Shown here: positions 45,400 through 57,935 of the stretch, piece by piece
Position numbering within the stretch: position 1 is the stretch's first letter
How the letters are laid out: the number at the start of each line of letters is the position of its first letter
From: Gnetum montanum
Taxonomy: Eukaryota > Streptophyta > Gnetopsida > Gnetales > Gnetaceae
NCBI GenBank assembly: GCA_015680685.1
Contig: MNCI01000003.1
Span: forward strand, 799,748-863,747
Reading direction: 5' to 3'
DNA: 64,000 nucleotides
Made by a program: the position numbers and the translations under genes
Notes under the pieces: generated by a model
Database searches by the model: none
What the model was told of the DNA's origin: nothing
What the model saw: the letters and a program-made list of their open reading frames with translations, nothing else

Positions 45400-46181
45400 A
45401 CATACATTGAAACATGAGCCAGAAACTCTAGCAAGAATGAAGGAAATTAAGACCACCAAGGTTGAAAGAACACATTCCAAGGGAAGGAATTTCCTTACAA
45501 TAATGAAATAAGCTAAATCATCCCTCAAACAAAAGAACATGTCATTGAACCTATATGACCTAGTCATGATCTCTCTTTTTGGTAGAGAGAAACTAGCTTA
45601 AATGTTGACTTCTATCCCTGTGAGTAGAGACATGCCTACCAATAGAGAGTTGATCCACTTTATCATTGAGAAATATTTATTTAAGGAAAAGGGCATCAAC
45701 CCATGCTTAAATTTTTTGATAGTGAGATAAAGATTAACTCTTGAAATGGAGAAGTGCTATCTACTCCCCTCCTCATTATCATATATGTTGGCAAGTTTAA
45801 GATTCATTATGTTCATGTAGATGATGGGGTAGCAACCAATGTGGCACAATTCACCCTTCTTGAGAAACTAGGATTAACCAAAAACATCCAAGAAACCTCT
45901 ACCTCTATGCTTAAGTCTTTCAATGGGTCACGAGTAGTGATTCAATGTTCTATCTCCTTGGAGTTCATACTTGGAAAGCAATTTCCCATGTTTGCCAATT
46001 TCCTAGTAGTTGAAGAGACACCCTATTTAAATTTGATTCTAGGAAGGCCATGGTTGGCTACGTGTCACATGGTCTCATCTCCTATACATCAGAAAATCCA
46101 TTTACCATATGAAGATGATGAAATTATTATTCATGAGGATAATACATGTGTACCATCAATAAACAATGTCAATATTGATTG
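45400..46181 (+). pseudogene. Element C linker and retropepsin
   Basis: The linker ends in SLNLYDLVMIS near 45545-45575. The protease is open for 142 codons from 45754: active-site strand VHVDDGVATNVAQF (about 45810-45850), then EKLGLTKNIQETS, SFNGSRVVIQ and NLILGRPWLATC (about 46025-46060), ending in a TGA at 46180. The Trp of LGRPWL is intact here, unlike in D. This is the best protease fragment of the Tat-1/C subfamily. Confidence 0.88.
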
Positions 46182-46486
46182 AGGTTTGGAGGCGGAGTTT
46201 CAAGATGAAACTCCCAACACTCAAGCTAGGGCCAACAAAAACAACAACAAGAGGGGTAAAGTATCCAACTCTACAATATAAAAAAATTAATGAGAATACC
46301 TACTGATTGCCATTTTGAACAAAAATAATGGTGAAACTAGAATTGTACAAAAGAAGTTCCTTGATCTGTCTATAATTCCTTATTTTGTTAATGATCATTT
46401 ATTTACATTTGTAACCTTTATCCTATTTCCATGTTCATTTTATTTTTGTATTTTCTTTAAAGACTATCTCATGCTTACTAGAAAAA

Positions 46487-46620
46487 TACAATGGCCCACT
46501 AAGGCCTAAAATTGGTAACACATGGATTGCTAAGGTCTAAAACTAGTAACACATGGCCTGATAAGGCCTAAAACTAGCAAGACCATGGCCTAAAAACTGG
46601 TGAATATACAACCTCTCTCA
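46487..46620 (+). repeat. Element C array (GGCC/TAAAACT, degenerate)
   Basis: Four to five units hold GGCCTAAAATTGGTAACACAT and variants (core AAGGCCTAAAACTAG). It lies in the same place as 629-780 in Tat-1. Confidence 0.75.
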
Positions 46621-48118
46621 CCTACCCTTACATTCTAATGATGACTAGTTTTTACAATGATGCTTGTTTTGACAATTTTCGTATTTTTACATTACTTTGT
46701 GACATTGTCTTTTATAGTCATTTTAACTTGTAGCCTTTTACATCAAAGATTATAAAACATAGAAGAAGGTAAAACATATAAAATAACCAAAAAATAATTA
46801 TCTTTGACAACAAATGTAGTGTACATGGTTGAAATGATCTAAATTCATCAATTGCACTAACACACAAGTGTAAAGAAACATCAAAATTTTGCAGAAAATT
46901 AACTAGAAAAGGTTTTAATTTTTAGTTTATAGCCTTCATCTATAGTTCACTAGTTGCATAAAAATACAAAAAATTCCTAACATGCCTAACATCTATTCAA
47001 AATTGCCTATACGCTAGGATTTGAAACATCACACACTATGAATTCAACCAAAAGTGCTTACATGGTAGGGATGCAAGTTTCACATGCTATGAAAGCATGT
47101 GGGATAGTGTGAAGCATCAACAATTATCTATATTGATTCTTACACTTTAACCTTGGCTTGGGATGGTTCATAGAGTGTGAGATCTGTCCAAAATTCTAAA
47201 CGTTGCCTCATGAGCTTCAAGATGAAACAATGTAAGTCAAAAGCACCAAAAAAAAAAAAAATACAACCTCTATCAGGCATGCTAGGATCTCATTCCACAT
47301 GCTAGACAACATGTGTAACATATGAGGTTATGGAAAATTTTCACTATGTCAAAATGGATACAAGACTTTACTAATAGGCTCCTTGAAGCTTAAACTAAAT
47401 AATTAGTTGAAAATTTGATTCTCACAAGCTACAAAAGCTAGGTTCTAGCTTCACAAGATAGAAATCCTAGCCTCACACACTAGCTAGTGAGTGGAGGTAG
47501 TGTGTGAGCTTTAAATAATGTTAAACTTGATCAAAAAAGCTCAAAATTTATACCAAAATGGCCAAAACCCTAGAAACTACATTTGGAGCCTTCATAGCCA
47601 AAAAACCAAGTAAAAAAAGCTAAAAAATAGTTAGGCTCAGTCTAACATAATGGGAACACAACTTTCACACATTGGGTAGCATGTGGAACAACATGTGGGG
47701 GTCCCAAAAACTTCAATAGACATTAGATCTTGCTCAAAATGGTCTAAAAAACTGCAAAAAGCTTCTTCATAGCCTGGACATTGCCAAAGAAGCCTAGAAC
47801 AACAAAAAACAATGTCAAAATCCATAAAAACTAATTTTATTATGTTCCACACATTAGAGTCCATGTCCCACATGTTGTGCAGCATGTGGGGTAGTGTGTG
47901 AGCCTTATATCAGCCAAACATAAGCCTAAAAACTACCTAGTAGCTTCCTAAAGGGATTCACATGGTCTAGGAATGGAACGTTCAGTAAGAATTGATCCTT
48001 ACAAACTATCAAAAGTTATTTCTTGGATTAATAGGATAGGAAGAGAGGTTCCACATGCTATGCAATGTGTAGGTCAATGTGCGGAAGTATCAAGAACTTC
48101 CTTGAGCATAAATCCTTC
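46621..48118 (+). repeat. Element C internal spacer with CACTATGTAGCATGTGG words
   Basis: It is collinear with 781-2310 of Tat-1 and has the same dispersed words. It stops at GAGCATAAATCCTT, where the minus-strand LTR of E2 begins. Its continuation is not found to the right. Confidence 0.65.
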
Positions 48119-48121
48119 ATA

Positions 48122-49280
48122 ACATCTAAAAAATTTGGTGTTGGAGATATAATAAATTTTGGTGTGGAGTAGTTTTAACTTTGGATCCATGGATGTTACA
48201 AAAGGATCCAAAGTGCCCTGAATATTTTTCTTGATCACCTAGAGACTTATAAATCTATTACCAATGTGGTTAATAAAAATTTAAAGCATATGAAAAGGTG
48301 ACTTACATGCTGAACTTGAGTGCAAAGAAATGTAAAGCAACATATGACAAAAAATGAAATTGCAAACTTATACTAAAATGATAAAAAATTCATGGAACAA
48401 AACTTTAAAGAATACAAGGTTTGACATTGTAATGCTCAAGAGCTGAAAGAAAATCCTTGGAAATCAATATAGTTGGCAAGATATGTTCTATAGTTAAATC
48501 TATCCTTGAGTATCTCGTATGATTTGCTCTTTGAAATCCACTCACAATTGGTTTTCTTTGCTACTTTGATTTGTGTTAGGGAGAAAATGGTTGCTAACTC
48601 TTGGGTATCTACACTAGTATAAAAGTTTCAAGTTTGTCCTAGATGCAAATTTAGCCAAAACCTCCCTATGATGAAATAGGTATTTGTCTAAATAGGCCTT
48701 GGGTCCTTGTTTTATTGTTGGTTAATTTTTCCATGAATGTTGATAGATTTTTGGAAAATTTTGTTCTACTTGGAACACCATGCAACGTATGAGCAATTTT
48801 AGCAATTTTTTTCTTTCTATATGCTGCTCTTATATGCTACCCAGCGTGTGAGACTAAAATGCCTAGTTCATGGGATTAAAGCCAAAATCTTATATGGTAT
48901 CCTTATAGGCCATCTAGCGTATGGAACTATAATGCTTAGTCTATGATGCTAAAATATTAAAATTCATAGCTTTTGAAGCACTTTTAATCCCCAAAAGCTA
49001 GCATACATGGATTTTGCAACTTCCAATAGCTAGAAGATAAGGCATTTATAGCTGGTGAAGCATTTTTTAGCCTCCATAAGTTGGGATGTATGAGATCTAT
49101 AGCATATGGGTTGCACATCTCATATTTTACATTAAAAAATATCTTTAATTGTAGTACTATAGGACCATAATGCAATACTTTTGGCAAAAATAAGGTAATT
49201 TCATTTATCTTTATTTTTTCACTAAATTACAAAGAATTTTGGCTATGGATTGTAACATGAATTTTCTTTGGGATGTTTCA
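48122..49280 (-). repeat. Element E2 3' LTR
   Basis: On the minus strand it starts TGAAACATCCC at 49280 and ends near 48122. Start and end both match the 40976-41986 LTR subfamily (AGGGCAC...GATCC...GTTAT end). A purine tract, AACAAAGAGGAGCTAA, precedes it at 49281-49296. Confidence 0.75.
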
Positions 49281-49296
49281 TTAGCTCCTCTTTGTT

Positions 49297-50084
49297 GATG
49301 TTTTGAGGACTAACCCAAGAGACATCAATACAGAATGCAAAACACCACTATATTTTTATCACCAATGCTTCCTCTAAATGCTTGATCCCATAGCTATTGA
49401 ACCATGCTCAAAAGTGCTTGTGATGGTGAAATAAGGTTACGATGGAATGTCATGAGTTTGAGAGGATATAAAAGTTATATTTCTTATGAACTTGATGATG
49501 GAATGTGTCAAAGGAGATGTCATGTAACCATAATTCATGAATGTCAAATATAGGTCTTCACTCTTATTAGGGTAAGGAAGGCTATAATTGGGCTACGAGA
49601 TTATGGCTCAAGAGGGATACTAGGAGTGATGTGAGGCAAGCACCCTTGACCTGGAAAGACAAGCCAACCAAGTCTTACATATTGAGATCATGTGGTAGCA
49701 TACTAATGTGATGAGTTACATCCCTGTGATGACTTTAAGCTTTGTCCTGCAAGCAAAACTTGAAGGGGACATGAAAACAAGCTAAAGAATACATGTTATT
49801 ACAAAATATTGCATAAGGCCACATGAGATAACAAGTAGAATACATGCCACCATAGGTTACAACTAGTACAACATGAGAAATCTACATTTTGCTTCATAGA
49901 TTTTACAAAATTTGTAATACTTTTCTTATGCCAAAAAGAGAAAGATCATAGGTTACAAAGGCTTGCTTATTGTAGGCTACAAAGATTATTAATGTCCATC
50001 ATTCATTCATACTTGAAAACAAAGATGCAAAAGGGATATAGGAAAATAGGTTAGCACTAGACATAATAAGGTTTTAGATAGGAA
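49297..50084 (-). other. Element E2 3' untranslated region
   Basis: Its reverse complement aligns with 40110-40960 of Tat-1 in parts (for example around the word CCATAATCTCGTAGCC-like and AAGACTTGGTTGGCTTG). It is non-coding. Confidence 0.6.
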
Positions 50085-51290
50085 TGATTGACTAGATTGG
50101 CTAGTTCGTTCTCATTCATGTTTGCCAATTTGAATGTCCCATTACCATAAGCTTTAGTAACGAAGAAAGGTCCATTCCAAGTGGCTGAAAACTTGTTAGC
50201 ATGCTATCAAATGACCTTAGGAACAAGGTCTCCTTCCTTGAATTTTCATTTATTCAGATCATGATGATGATGTTATTTCTACCTCTTTTGATATATTTTG
50301 ATGTGAACAAGTTTCTGTACTCATTTCTCTTCCACTAAATTGAGCTTTATGGTAAGCAACTCCTTATTCTGCTCATCATTGATGAAATTAGATATAGCTA
50401 CTCTTAATTATGGAACTTATAATTCAAGAGGAAAAATAGCTTTAGATCCATAAACAAGACTATATGGGGTGGACCAGTTGTGGTTCTAAAGATTGTTCCA
50501 TAGGCCCAAAGGGCATGTACTAGTCATTCATTCCATTTATGTCTACTATTATTTAACATATTTTTAAGAAGGTTAATGATCACTTGATTTCTTACTTTAG
50601 CTTGCCCATTGGCTTTAGGATAATATAGTGATGAAAAGGAATGCTTAATGCTTAATTTTTTACAAAAGGCCTACATATCTTGGCTACTAAACTATGGTTA
50701 ATTATTGGTAACTATAGTTAGGGGTATGGCAAAGCAACATAATATGTTATCTAATATGAATTTACAAAGTTGTTGAGATGTTTTTTCTTAGGGGAATAGC
50801 CTCAGCCCACTTTGTAAAATATTCAATTACGATGATGATGAAGCTATGCCTTGCAGAAGAATTAGGCATTATAGGTCTAATAATGTCAATTCCCCATCAT
50901 TGAAATAGCCAGGTTATCTAAGTAGAGTGTAACTTAGTTGGTGGCACATGTATTAAGTTACCATGTTGTTGATAGGTGTCACAAGTTCTAATGTTCTACA
51001 AGAAATTACTTTCCATATAGGGTTAATAGTGTTCTAATTGTCTAAGCTTTATGGCTCTGGCTCTATGTCCTATATGTCCTCCACATATATGTACATCAAC
51101 TTGCTCAAGGACTATGCAAGCTTTGGTTTTGCCCAAGCATACTAATAATATGCCATCATTAGACCTTCAACATAATGTGTTATTAGCTATAATGATATAT
51201 TATTTTGATCTTTTATGTACAACATCCTTTTGAGAAGTGGTTAGGTTCTATGGATATTCACTATGTATTAGGTAAAACTTGATATCGTCA
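50085..51290 (-). pseudogene. pol: Element E2 pol: integrase (decayed)
   Basis: Minus-strand fragments read FSATWNGPFFVTKAYGNGTFKLANMNENELANLVN (quoted as NGPFFVTKAYGNGTFKL) near the end. NSSARHSFIIIVIEYFTKWAEAIP (quoted as HSFIIIVIEYFTKWAEAIP) is near 50815-50890, and the zinc domain is near 51000-51100. Order and spacing match the D integrase. It is full of stops. Confidence 0.8.
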
Positions 51291-52240
51291 TACCATTTCT
51301 TTTGAGGAACACTATGAATAGTGACTATAGGAACACCTTCAATGTTCTACATGATGGGAAGAGCATAGTTCTTCATCAAGGAAGGTAACTTTCTAAACAC
51401 ATCTGGTGTCACACTTAAGGGCCAAGCTCAAAATGACATCAACTAAGGTATTCTTAGTTTGGAGTATATGTTTAATGCCAATGTCTATGAATTATTTTAT
51501 GAGCTTCTTGAATATGTCATAGTAAGGTTGTAAATTTTTATCTTTTCATGCATAAACCTTAGTTACTTGATTAACCATAAGTTTCTACTATCATCAAACA
51601 TTTGATTTCTTAGTTACATGCTACTATCATCCCTCTATTCAATCCCTTGTATTTTGCTATATTGTTGGTACATGGAAATTGAAATCAATAGGAAAAAGGT
51701 TAAATTATGCTAGAGAATAATATTATGATTTCAACAGCACTAGCCCCATGGGTAGTAAAGGCTTTGTCAAAGTACATGATGGCATCGTAACCTTTGACTA
51801 CTTTGTTAATAATGTTAACATGTTCATCAAGGAGCTTGAGATGGATAGCTATGCTACCCATGATCAGGGAGGTCATGAGTTGTGCCACTATGGCTTGACC
51901 TTTCATTGAGGCTTGAGAGATGTAGTGCAAGTCAAACTTGACTATTATGGCATTCCATTGGGCTATTTGACTACTCTCATATATATTGGTAATTCTAGCT
52001 CTTAGTACATTATCCTTGCATATGATGTTAACTTGCACCTAAATAGGTAGTATCTCCACTTATTTAAGAAGAAGAATAAAGATAAATATTAATTCTAAAC
52101 CTCCATGTATCGGGTTTTGTAAGCTATCAATGCATGTTTCAAATAGTAAATAGGTAACTATACTAAATCATCTCATTTTTAATAGTGTACAGAGGCTATG
52201 GATGTGTTAGAGATTACAAGGTACACATAAAATGATTTAT
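51291..52240 (-). pseudogene. pol: Element E2 pol: RNase H and archaeal-type RNase H (decayed)
   Basis: It is open at 51700-52038 on the minus strand: NIICKDNVLRARITNIYESSQ, then IIVKFDLHYISQASMKGQAI (RNase H end), then MYFDKAFTTHGASAVEI. In the last segment the FDG of the second RNase H reads FDK. Upstream, FYVYLVISNTSIASV near 52180-52235 is the RNase H start. Stops are frequent in the rest. Confidence 0.8.
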
Positions 52241-53287
52241 CTTTTTGAGGTGGATACACAATGGGTAGTTCGACCAACTCTTGCTTAAGATTGTTAAAGG
52301 CTTCTTGGCATTAGTCTGTCCACTCATAGTGAACTTCCTTCTTGAGCAAGTGTTGCATGGGATGTAGCTTATTTGTAAGTCTCAATATGAACCTACAAAT
52401 AAATTGGAACCTATATTGTAATCCCTGTAGCTCCTTAACATTAGTAGGTGTTGTCAAGTTGGTTATGGATTTAACCTTATCAGGATCAACATGTATCCTA
52501 GCATTAGATACTAAAAAAGCAAGTAATTTGCATGTCTTGACGTTGAAGACATGTTTCTTAGGATGAAGTCTAAGTTCATACTTTAGGAATCATTGTAGTA
52601 CCAAATTGAGATTTTGTGCATGGTCATTGGCTATTGTGGACTTGATTGCTATGTCATCAACATAATCATTAAGCAACCCTAGCATGTAGTCTTTAAATAT
52701 GTAGGTCATAGCTCATTGATATGTTGCACCTACATTCTTTGGAACAAATGATATCATGGTATAATAAAAGGTACCCTAAGGGATCATGAAGGTCATATAG
52801 AGTTGATGTTCTAGGTTGATTCTACCTTGGTTATATCCTGAGAACCTATCCATGAAGGACAACAAGGCATGTACAACCATGGTATCAATAATTTGATCAA
52901 TGCTAGGTAATGGAAAATCATCCTTAATGGTTATCTTATTAAGGTCCTAAAAATTGTTATAGATATGAATGCTTCCATTTTTCTTGGGAACTAACACTAT
53001 GTTAGACACTTAATCAGCATAATCAACAACTTATATGAAACCATCTCAATAGAGCTTCATGATCTCATCACATATTTCCAAGGCTAGATATAGCTTGATT
53101 TTATGCACATTTTACTTAATAGGTTTGATAATAGGGTTGAGTATGATGTTATGTTGCACTCGTTGTGGGTTAAGTCTTGGCACGTCCTCGTATGACCAAG
53201 AAAAGGCTTTAATATTGTCTTGAAGAATCTTGCAGATGTCTTGAGCTTTTCTTCATTTGTGTGAAAAGCTTAGTTTTAGAAATTTGC
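52241..53287 (-). pseudogene. pol: Element E2 RT segment, copy I of three
   Basis: This minus-strand unit runs from the linker motif KLSF through the RT to the PPQK motif at the start of RNase H. The YVDD codons are at 52653-52664. It is followed in the coding direction by RNase H, so this is the copy next to the rest of pol. The unit is 1047 bp (349 codons). Stops are present. Confidence 0.85.
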
Positions 53288-54334
53288 CTTTTTGAGGTGG
53301 ATACACTATGGGTAGTTAGACCAACTCTTGCTTAAGATTGTTAAATGCTTCTTAGCATTAGTCAATCCACTCATAGTGAACTTTCTTGTTGAGAAAGTGT
53401 TGCATGGTTTGTAGGTTATCTGTAAGTCTTAATGTGAACCTATGAATAAATTGGAATCTATATTGTAATCCTTGTAACTCTTTAACATTAGTAGGTGTTG
53501 TCAAGTTGGTTATGGCTTTAACCTTATCAGGATCAACATGTATCCTAGCCTCAGATACTACAAAAGCAAACAATTTTCTTATCTTGATGTTGAAGACATG
53601 TTTCTTAGGATTAAGTCTAAGTTCATACTTTAGGCATCATTGGAATACCAAATTGAGATTATGTGCATGGCCATTGGCTATTTTGGACATGATCGCTATG
53701 TCATCAACATAATCATTAAGCAACCCTAGCATGTAGTCTTTAAATATGTAGGTCATAGCTCATTGATAGGTCTCACTTGCATTCTTTGGACCAAATGACA
53801 TCATGGTATAATAAAAGGTGCCCCAAGGGATCATGAAGGTCATATAGAGTTGATGTTCTAGGTTGATTCTACCTTGGTTATATCCTAAGAACCTCTCCAT
53901 GAAGGACAACAGGGCATGTCCAACCATGGTATCGATAATTTAATTAATGCTAGGTAATGGGAAATTATGTTTAATGGTTATCTTATTAAGGTCTTGAAAA
54001 TTGATATAGATATGAGTGCTCCAATTTTTCTTGGAAACTAACACTATGTTAGACACTCAATTAGCATAATCAACAACTCATATGAAACCATCTTAGTAAA
54101 GCTTCATGATCTCATCACATACTACTAGGGCTAGATCCAACTTGATTTTATGCACTTTTTGCTTAATAGGTTTGATACTAGGGTTGAATATGATATTATG
54201 TTACACTAGTCATGGGTTAAGTCTTGGCATATCCTCATATGACCAGGAAAAGGCTTTAATATTATCTCAAAGGATCTTACTGATGTCTTGAACTTGCCTT
54301 CATTCAAGTGAAAAGCTTAGTTTTAGAAATTTGT
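53288..54334 (-). pseudogene. pol: Element E2 RT segment, copy II of three
   Basis: This is the same unit as copy I with equal length (1047 bp). YVDD codons are at 53700-53711. The stretch VSEARIHVDPDKVKAITNL, then ELQGLQYRFQFIHRF, is open at 53358-53573. Its coding end (PPQKG) runs directly into the start of copy I (KFLKLSF). Confidence 0.87.
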
Positions 54335-55286
54335 CTTTTTGAGCTGGATACATTGTGGGTAGTTAGACCAACTCTTGCTTAATATTTTTAAATGCTTCTT
54401 AACATTAGTCAGTTCACTCATAGTGAACTTCCTTATTGAGCAAGTGTTGCATGAGTTGTAGCTTATCTGTAAATCTCAATATGAACCTACAAATAAATTG
54501 GAATCTATATTGTAATCCCTATAGCTCCTTAACATTAGTAGGTGTTGTCAAGTTGGTTATGGCTTTAACCTTATTAGGATAAACATGTATACTAGACTCA
54601 GATACTACAAAAGCAAGCAATTTGCTTGTCTTGATGTTGAAGACATGTTTCTTAGGATTAAGTCTAAGTTCATACTTTAAGCATCATTGGAGTACCAAAT
54701 TGAGATTATGTGCATGGTCATTGGCTATTTTGGACTTGATCACTATGTCATCAACATAATCATTGAGCAACCCTAGCATGTAGTCTTTAAATATGTAGGT
54801 CATAGATCATTGATAGGTCGCACTTGCATCCTTTGGACCAAATGACATCATGGTATAATAAAAGGTACCCCAATGGATCATGAAGGTCATATACAGTTGA
54901 TGTTCTAGGTAATGGGAAATCATCTTTAATGGTCATCTTATTAAGGTCTTGAAAATTGATATAGATATGAATGCTTCCATTTTTCTTGGGAACTAACACT
55001 ATGTTAGACACTTAATCAACATAATCAAAAACTCATACGAAACCATCTTAGTAAAGCTTCATGATCTCATCACATACTATCAAGGCTAGATCTAGCTTGA
55101 TTTTATGCACATTTTGCTTAATAGGTTTGATACAAGGGTTGAGTATGATGTTATGTTGCACTCATCATGGGTTAAGTCTTGGCATGTCCTCTTATGACCA
55201 AGAAAAGGCTTTAATATTCTCTTTAAAGATCTTGCTAATGTCTTGAGCTTGCCTTCATTTGAGTGAAAAGCTTAGTTTTAGAAATT
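54335..55286 (-). pseudogene. pol: Element E2 RT segment, copy III of three (with 95-bp deletion)
   Basis: The unit is 952 bp. Compared with copies I and II it lacks about 95 bp at about 54918, where two CTAGGT words were joined. YVDD codons are at 54747-54758, and VLVPKKNGSIHIYINFQDLN lies at about 54940-55005. It is the copy attached to the native pol N-terminus on its right. Confidence 0.87.
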
Positions 55287-55518
55287 TTTCATTACTATTG
55301 TGGCTTGTGATGGAAACGTCAACTAGAGAGTCCTTAGTAATGTCACTAGCCTTGAGGTTAAGGCTTTTGACTATGTGTTTAGACCACTTGAGAGATTTTT
55401 CTATAGAGGCCACTTGGTTGAAGATGTTTATGGGCTTAAGAACTAGGTAATAAAGGTTAATGGATTGCTCAACACCACCATAGGATTCACACAGGTTCAA
55501 AGGTAAGCTAAATTGCAT
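55255..55518 (-). pseudogene. pol: Element E2 pol: N-terminal linker
   Basis: Open for 87 codons on the minus strand. SLKWSKHIVKSLNLKASDI and TKDSLVDVSI match DWPKNVARTLDLEANNI and TEDPLVEIPI of element D. It runs into copy III of the RT segment. Confidence 0.85.
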
Positions 55519-56639
55519 TCATGTTTCCATGTTCTAGTCCTACACATTAATGAAAAGCACATTAAGTGGCATCTACATGACATGATTTGCTAAAAGATGC
55601 TAAAGGAATGCAACATGGCATAGTAATAGACCATAATGGGGCATAATAACATCCAAACAAGGTAATACAAGGTATAACCAAGCTAATTAATGTCATGAAA
55701 GATAGGAAATGACACCAAATGATGTTTTGTTATGCTAAATGAAGGTAAAATGAGGCTAAATTTGATTAAAATGTATTAAAATGAGATCAAATGATATCAA
55801 AGTGATGAAAGATGATACCAAATGGGGTCAAAGTGATATGAAATGATACATAATGATATCAAATAACACCAAATGAAGCTATGACAATGAAGATATGATG
55901 TCAAGTGATGAAAATTGCCAAAATGATGACCAACGATGTGAAATGATTTGCAACATGGACAAATGAAATCAAAACTATGAAAAATGACATCAAATGATGG
56001 CAAAGGATACAACATGATATCAAAATGGTGCTAAACAATGTCAAGGGAGGGAAAAAAAGGTCGAATGTTGTCAAAAGTAGTACTAAACATTGTCAAATGA
56101 CACCAAATGATATTAGGAAATGATATCAAATAAGATCAAATGATGTTGACTTGGTCAAATAAGGCTGCACTGGGATAGAAATAGTATAAATAAATATAAT
56201 TTATTTTTATTTAAGATTTTATAATTAGGATAAATAAAATACAATGAAAATAAATCACTAATAGCCAAAATTAGTGAAAACTTAGAGTAAATAGGTTGCT
56301 AATTATCATAATTGGCAAAAAGATAAGTAAAATAGGTGGTAAACTATAAAAATTAGCAAAAAGCTATAGAAAACTAGCTATAAAGTGTTAAAATTATAAA
56401 ACTAAGAGAAAATAAAGTTTAAATTACTAAAATAATAAAAAATATGTACTTTCAGAACTCGACCATCATTGAAAAAATTTATTAGGCATATAAGTTATTA
56501 TCTGTACTTTAAAAGTGTCACAGAGAATAAAGGCATATAAGTTATTGAGATAGAGCCTTTGGGTAGTGTGTAGTACTAATCTAACACTTTGCAAATCAAT
56601 GACATGGAAAACACCTATGTGATGACATGTGGCCATGCC
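55519..56639 (-). other. AT-rich spacer with AAATGATRTCAAATGATG words; probable E1/E2 junction
   Basis: 55700-56160 is dominated by ATGATATCAAA-type words, the reverse complement of 39267-39520. 56160-56460 matches 3340-3500 in reverse. Compared with elements B and D, the end of gag, the protease and the repeat array are missing between here and the gag at 56640. Confidence 0.6.
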
Positions 56640-57842
56640 TGTAGTAGTAAGCACTCAAACCTAAATATGACCAGATGTGCGTTAGGGTCTCCTTCACCAT
56701 TGTATATGGTGAATTGAGGTAGTGGAACCCCAGTTGGCAAAGTTAGAGGTGGAACTACAAGTTATAGGGTCGTCCTAGCAGACGTTCACCACTTTGATAA
56801 TTTTAGAGGAGGCAACTTTGAGTTGTTTCACCTCTTTTATCAGGGTTTGGATCAATTGGAATGCTTGGTCTAAATTTTGGAATGATCTAGCTAACTACAC
56901 TGGCTATGCTATTCGCTATGCTAGTTGTGTGACCCATGACCTAGTCATAGGTTATGAAGCCATGTGAGGTGCTTGATGTGTTATAGGGATAGTGATTAGT
57001 GTAAGCCACATACGTGTCAGTTGGACCAATACCAAGGATGCCCATGAAATAGGTGGGACATAGGATGCCTTATTTGTTTAGAGCCTAGAGATGGGCCTTG
57101 CATGAACATATGGTTGAGCTAGAATAATTGCTATTAGCAAAGATGGCTAGGTAGGTTGAGATGATGCCACGAAGGACAAGTTGAAGGAATTTGTTGCATC
57201 ATAATGCATGTATTGTGTCTAATGGATTGCCACTATAGGCATAGATCTAAGCCTGACAAAGTGAAAAAGTGATGCCAATGTTATGACTATCTTAGGGAGG
57301 ATGAATGAACTAAACCAAGAAGGGGCTAGACTAGGGATTGCTTGTTGGAAGATGGTGGAAAAGGAGGCCTCATGTTTGGAGCAAGCTTCAAACTCGTCCT
57401 CTTCCTCCTATAAGGCTTTCTCATACTCAATTCACACATCATGCTCACCTGCTTGAATGAGTTAGGATAACAACTAGGGATGGAACTCTATGAGTGGGAT
57501 GATGTCAAATGAGGGAGGGAAGTACTCCTCTCCATCCTAGTGGATTAGTTCAAAGTTCCATTTTAACTCCATGTTAAGGCAATCTATAAGTAACCCTGGT
57601 TAAACCTTTGCACATATAAAGTTTTATTTCTCATTGCTAAGGGTTGCATACACCTTTGCACATATAAAGTTTTATTTCTCATTGCTAAGGGTTGCATACA
57701 CTAGGTCTTGGTAGCATAGGCTAAGGGATTGCCTTAGCTCGGCCATCATGAGATTTATAGGGTTTTCAATCCTAGTCTCTTGTTCGATAGGTAAGATATC
57801 AAGTACATTTAAAACTAACACTAGAGATTGATCCAGGTCCAT
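56640..57842 (-). pseudogene. gag: Element E1 gag (decayed)
   Basis: The minus-strand ATG at 57842 begins MDLDQSLVLVLNVLD. FICAKV, a LIDCLNMELKWNFELIH segment and FPPSFDIIPLIEFHP match the D gag N-domain (FIYVKI, FIPSAFDIIPLFENHH). The capsid start QFTIYNGEGDPNAHLV-like peptide falls near 56660-56720, with frame breaks. The capsid end and knuckle are lost. A perfect 48-bp tandem duplication lies at 57605-57700. Confidence 0.78.
57605..57700. repeat. Perfect 48-bp tandem duplication in E1 gag
   Basis: 57605-57652 and 57653-57700 are identical. The period is 16 codons. Confidence 0.95.
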
Positions 57843-57935
57843 GGTTGTAGATCAAGTTATAAAGGGAAAATGCAAAGGTTGTTACCTACAAAATATAGTG
57901 GACCAAGCTGAAACTAACTTTGTTATGGTTGATAC

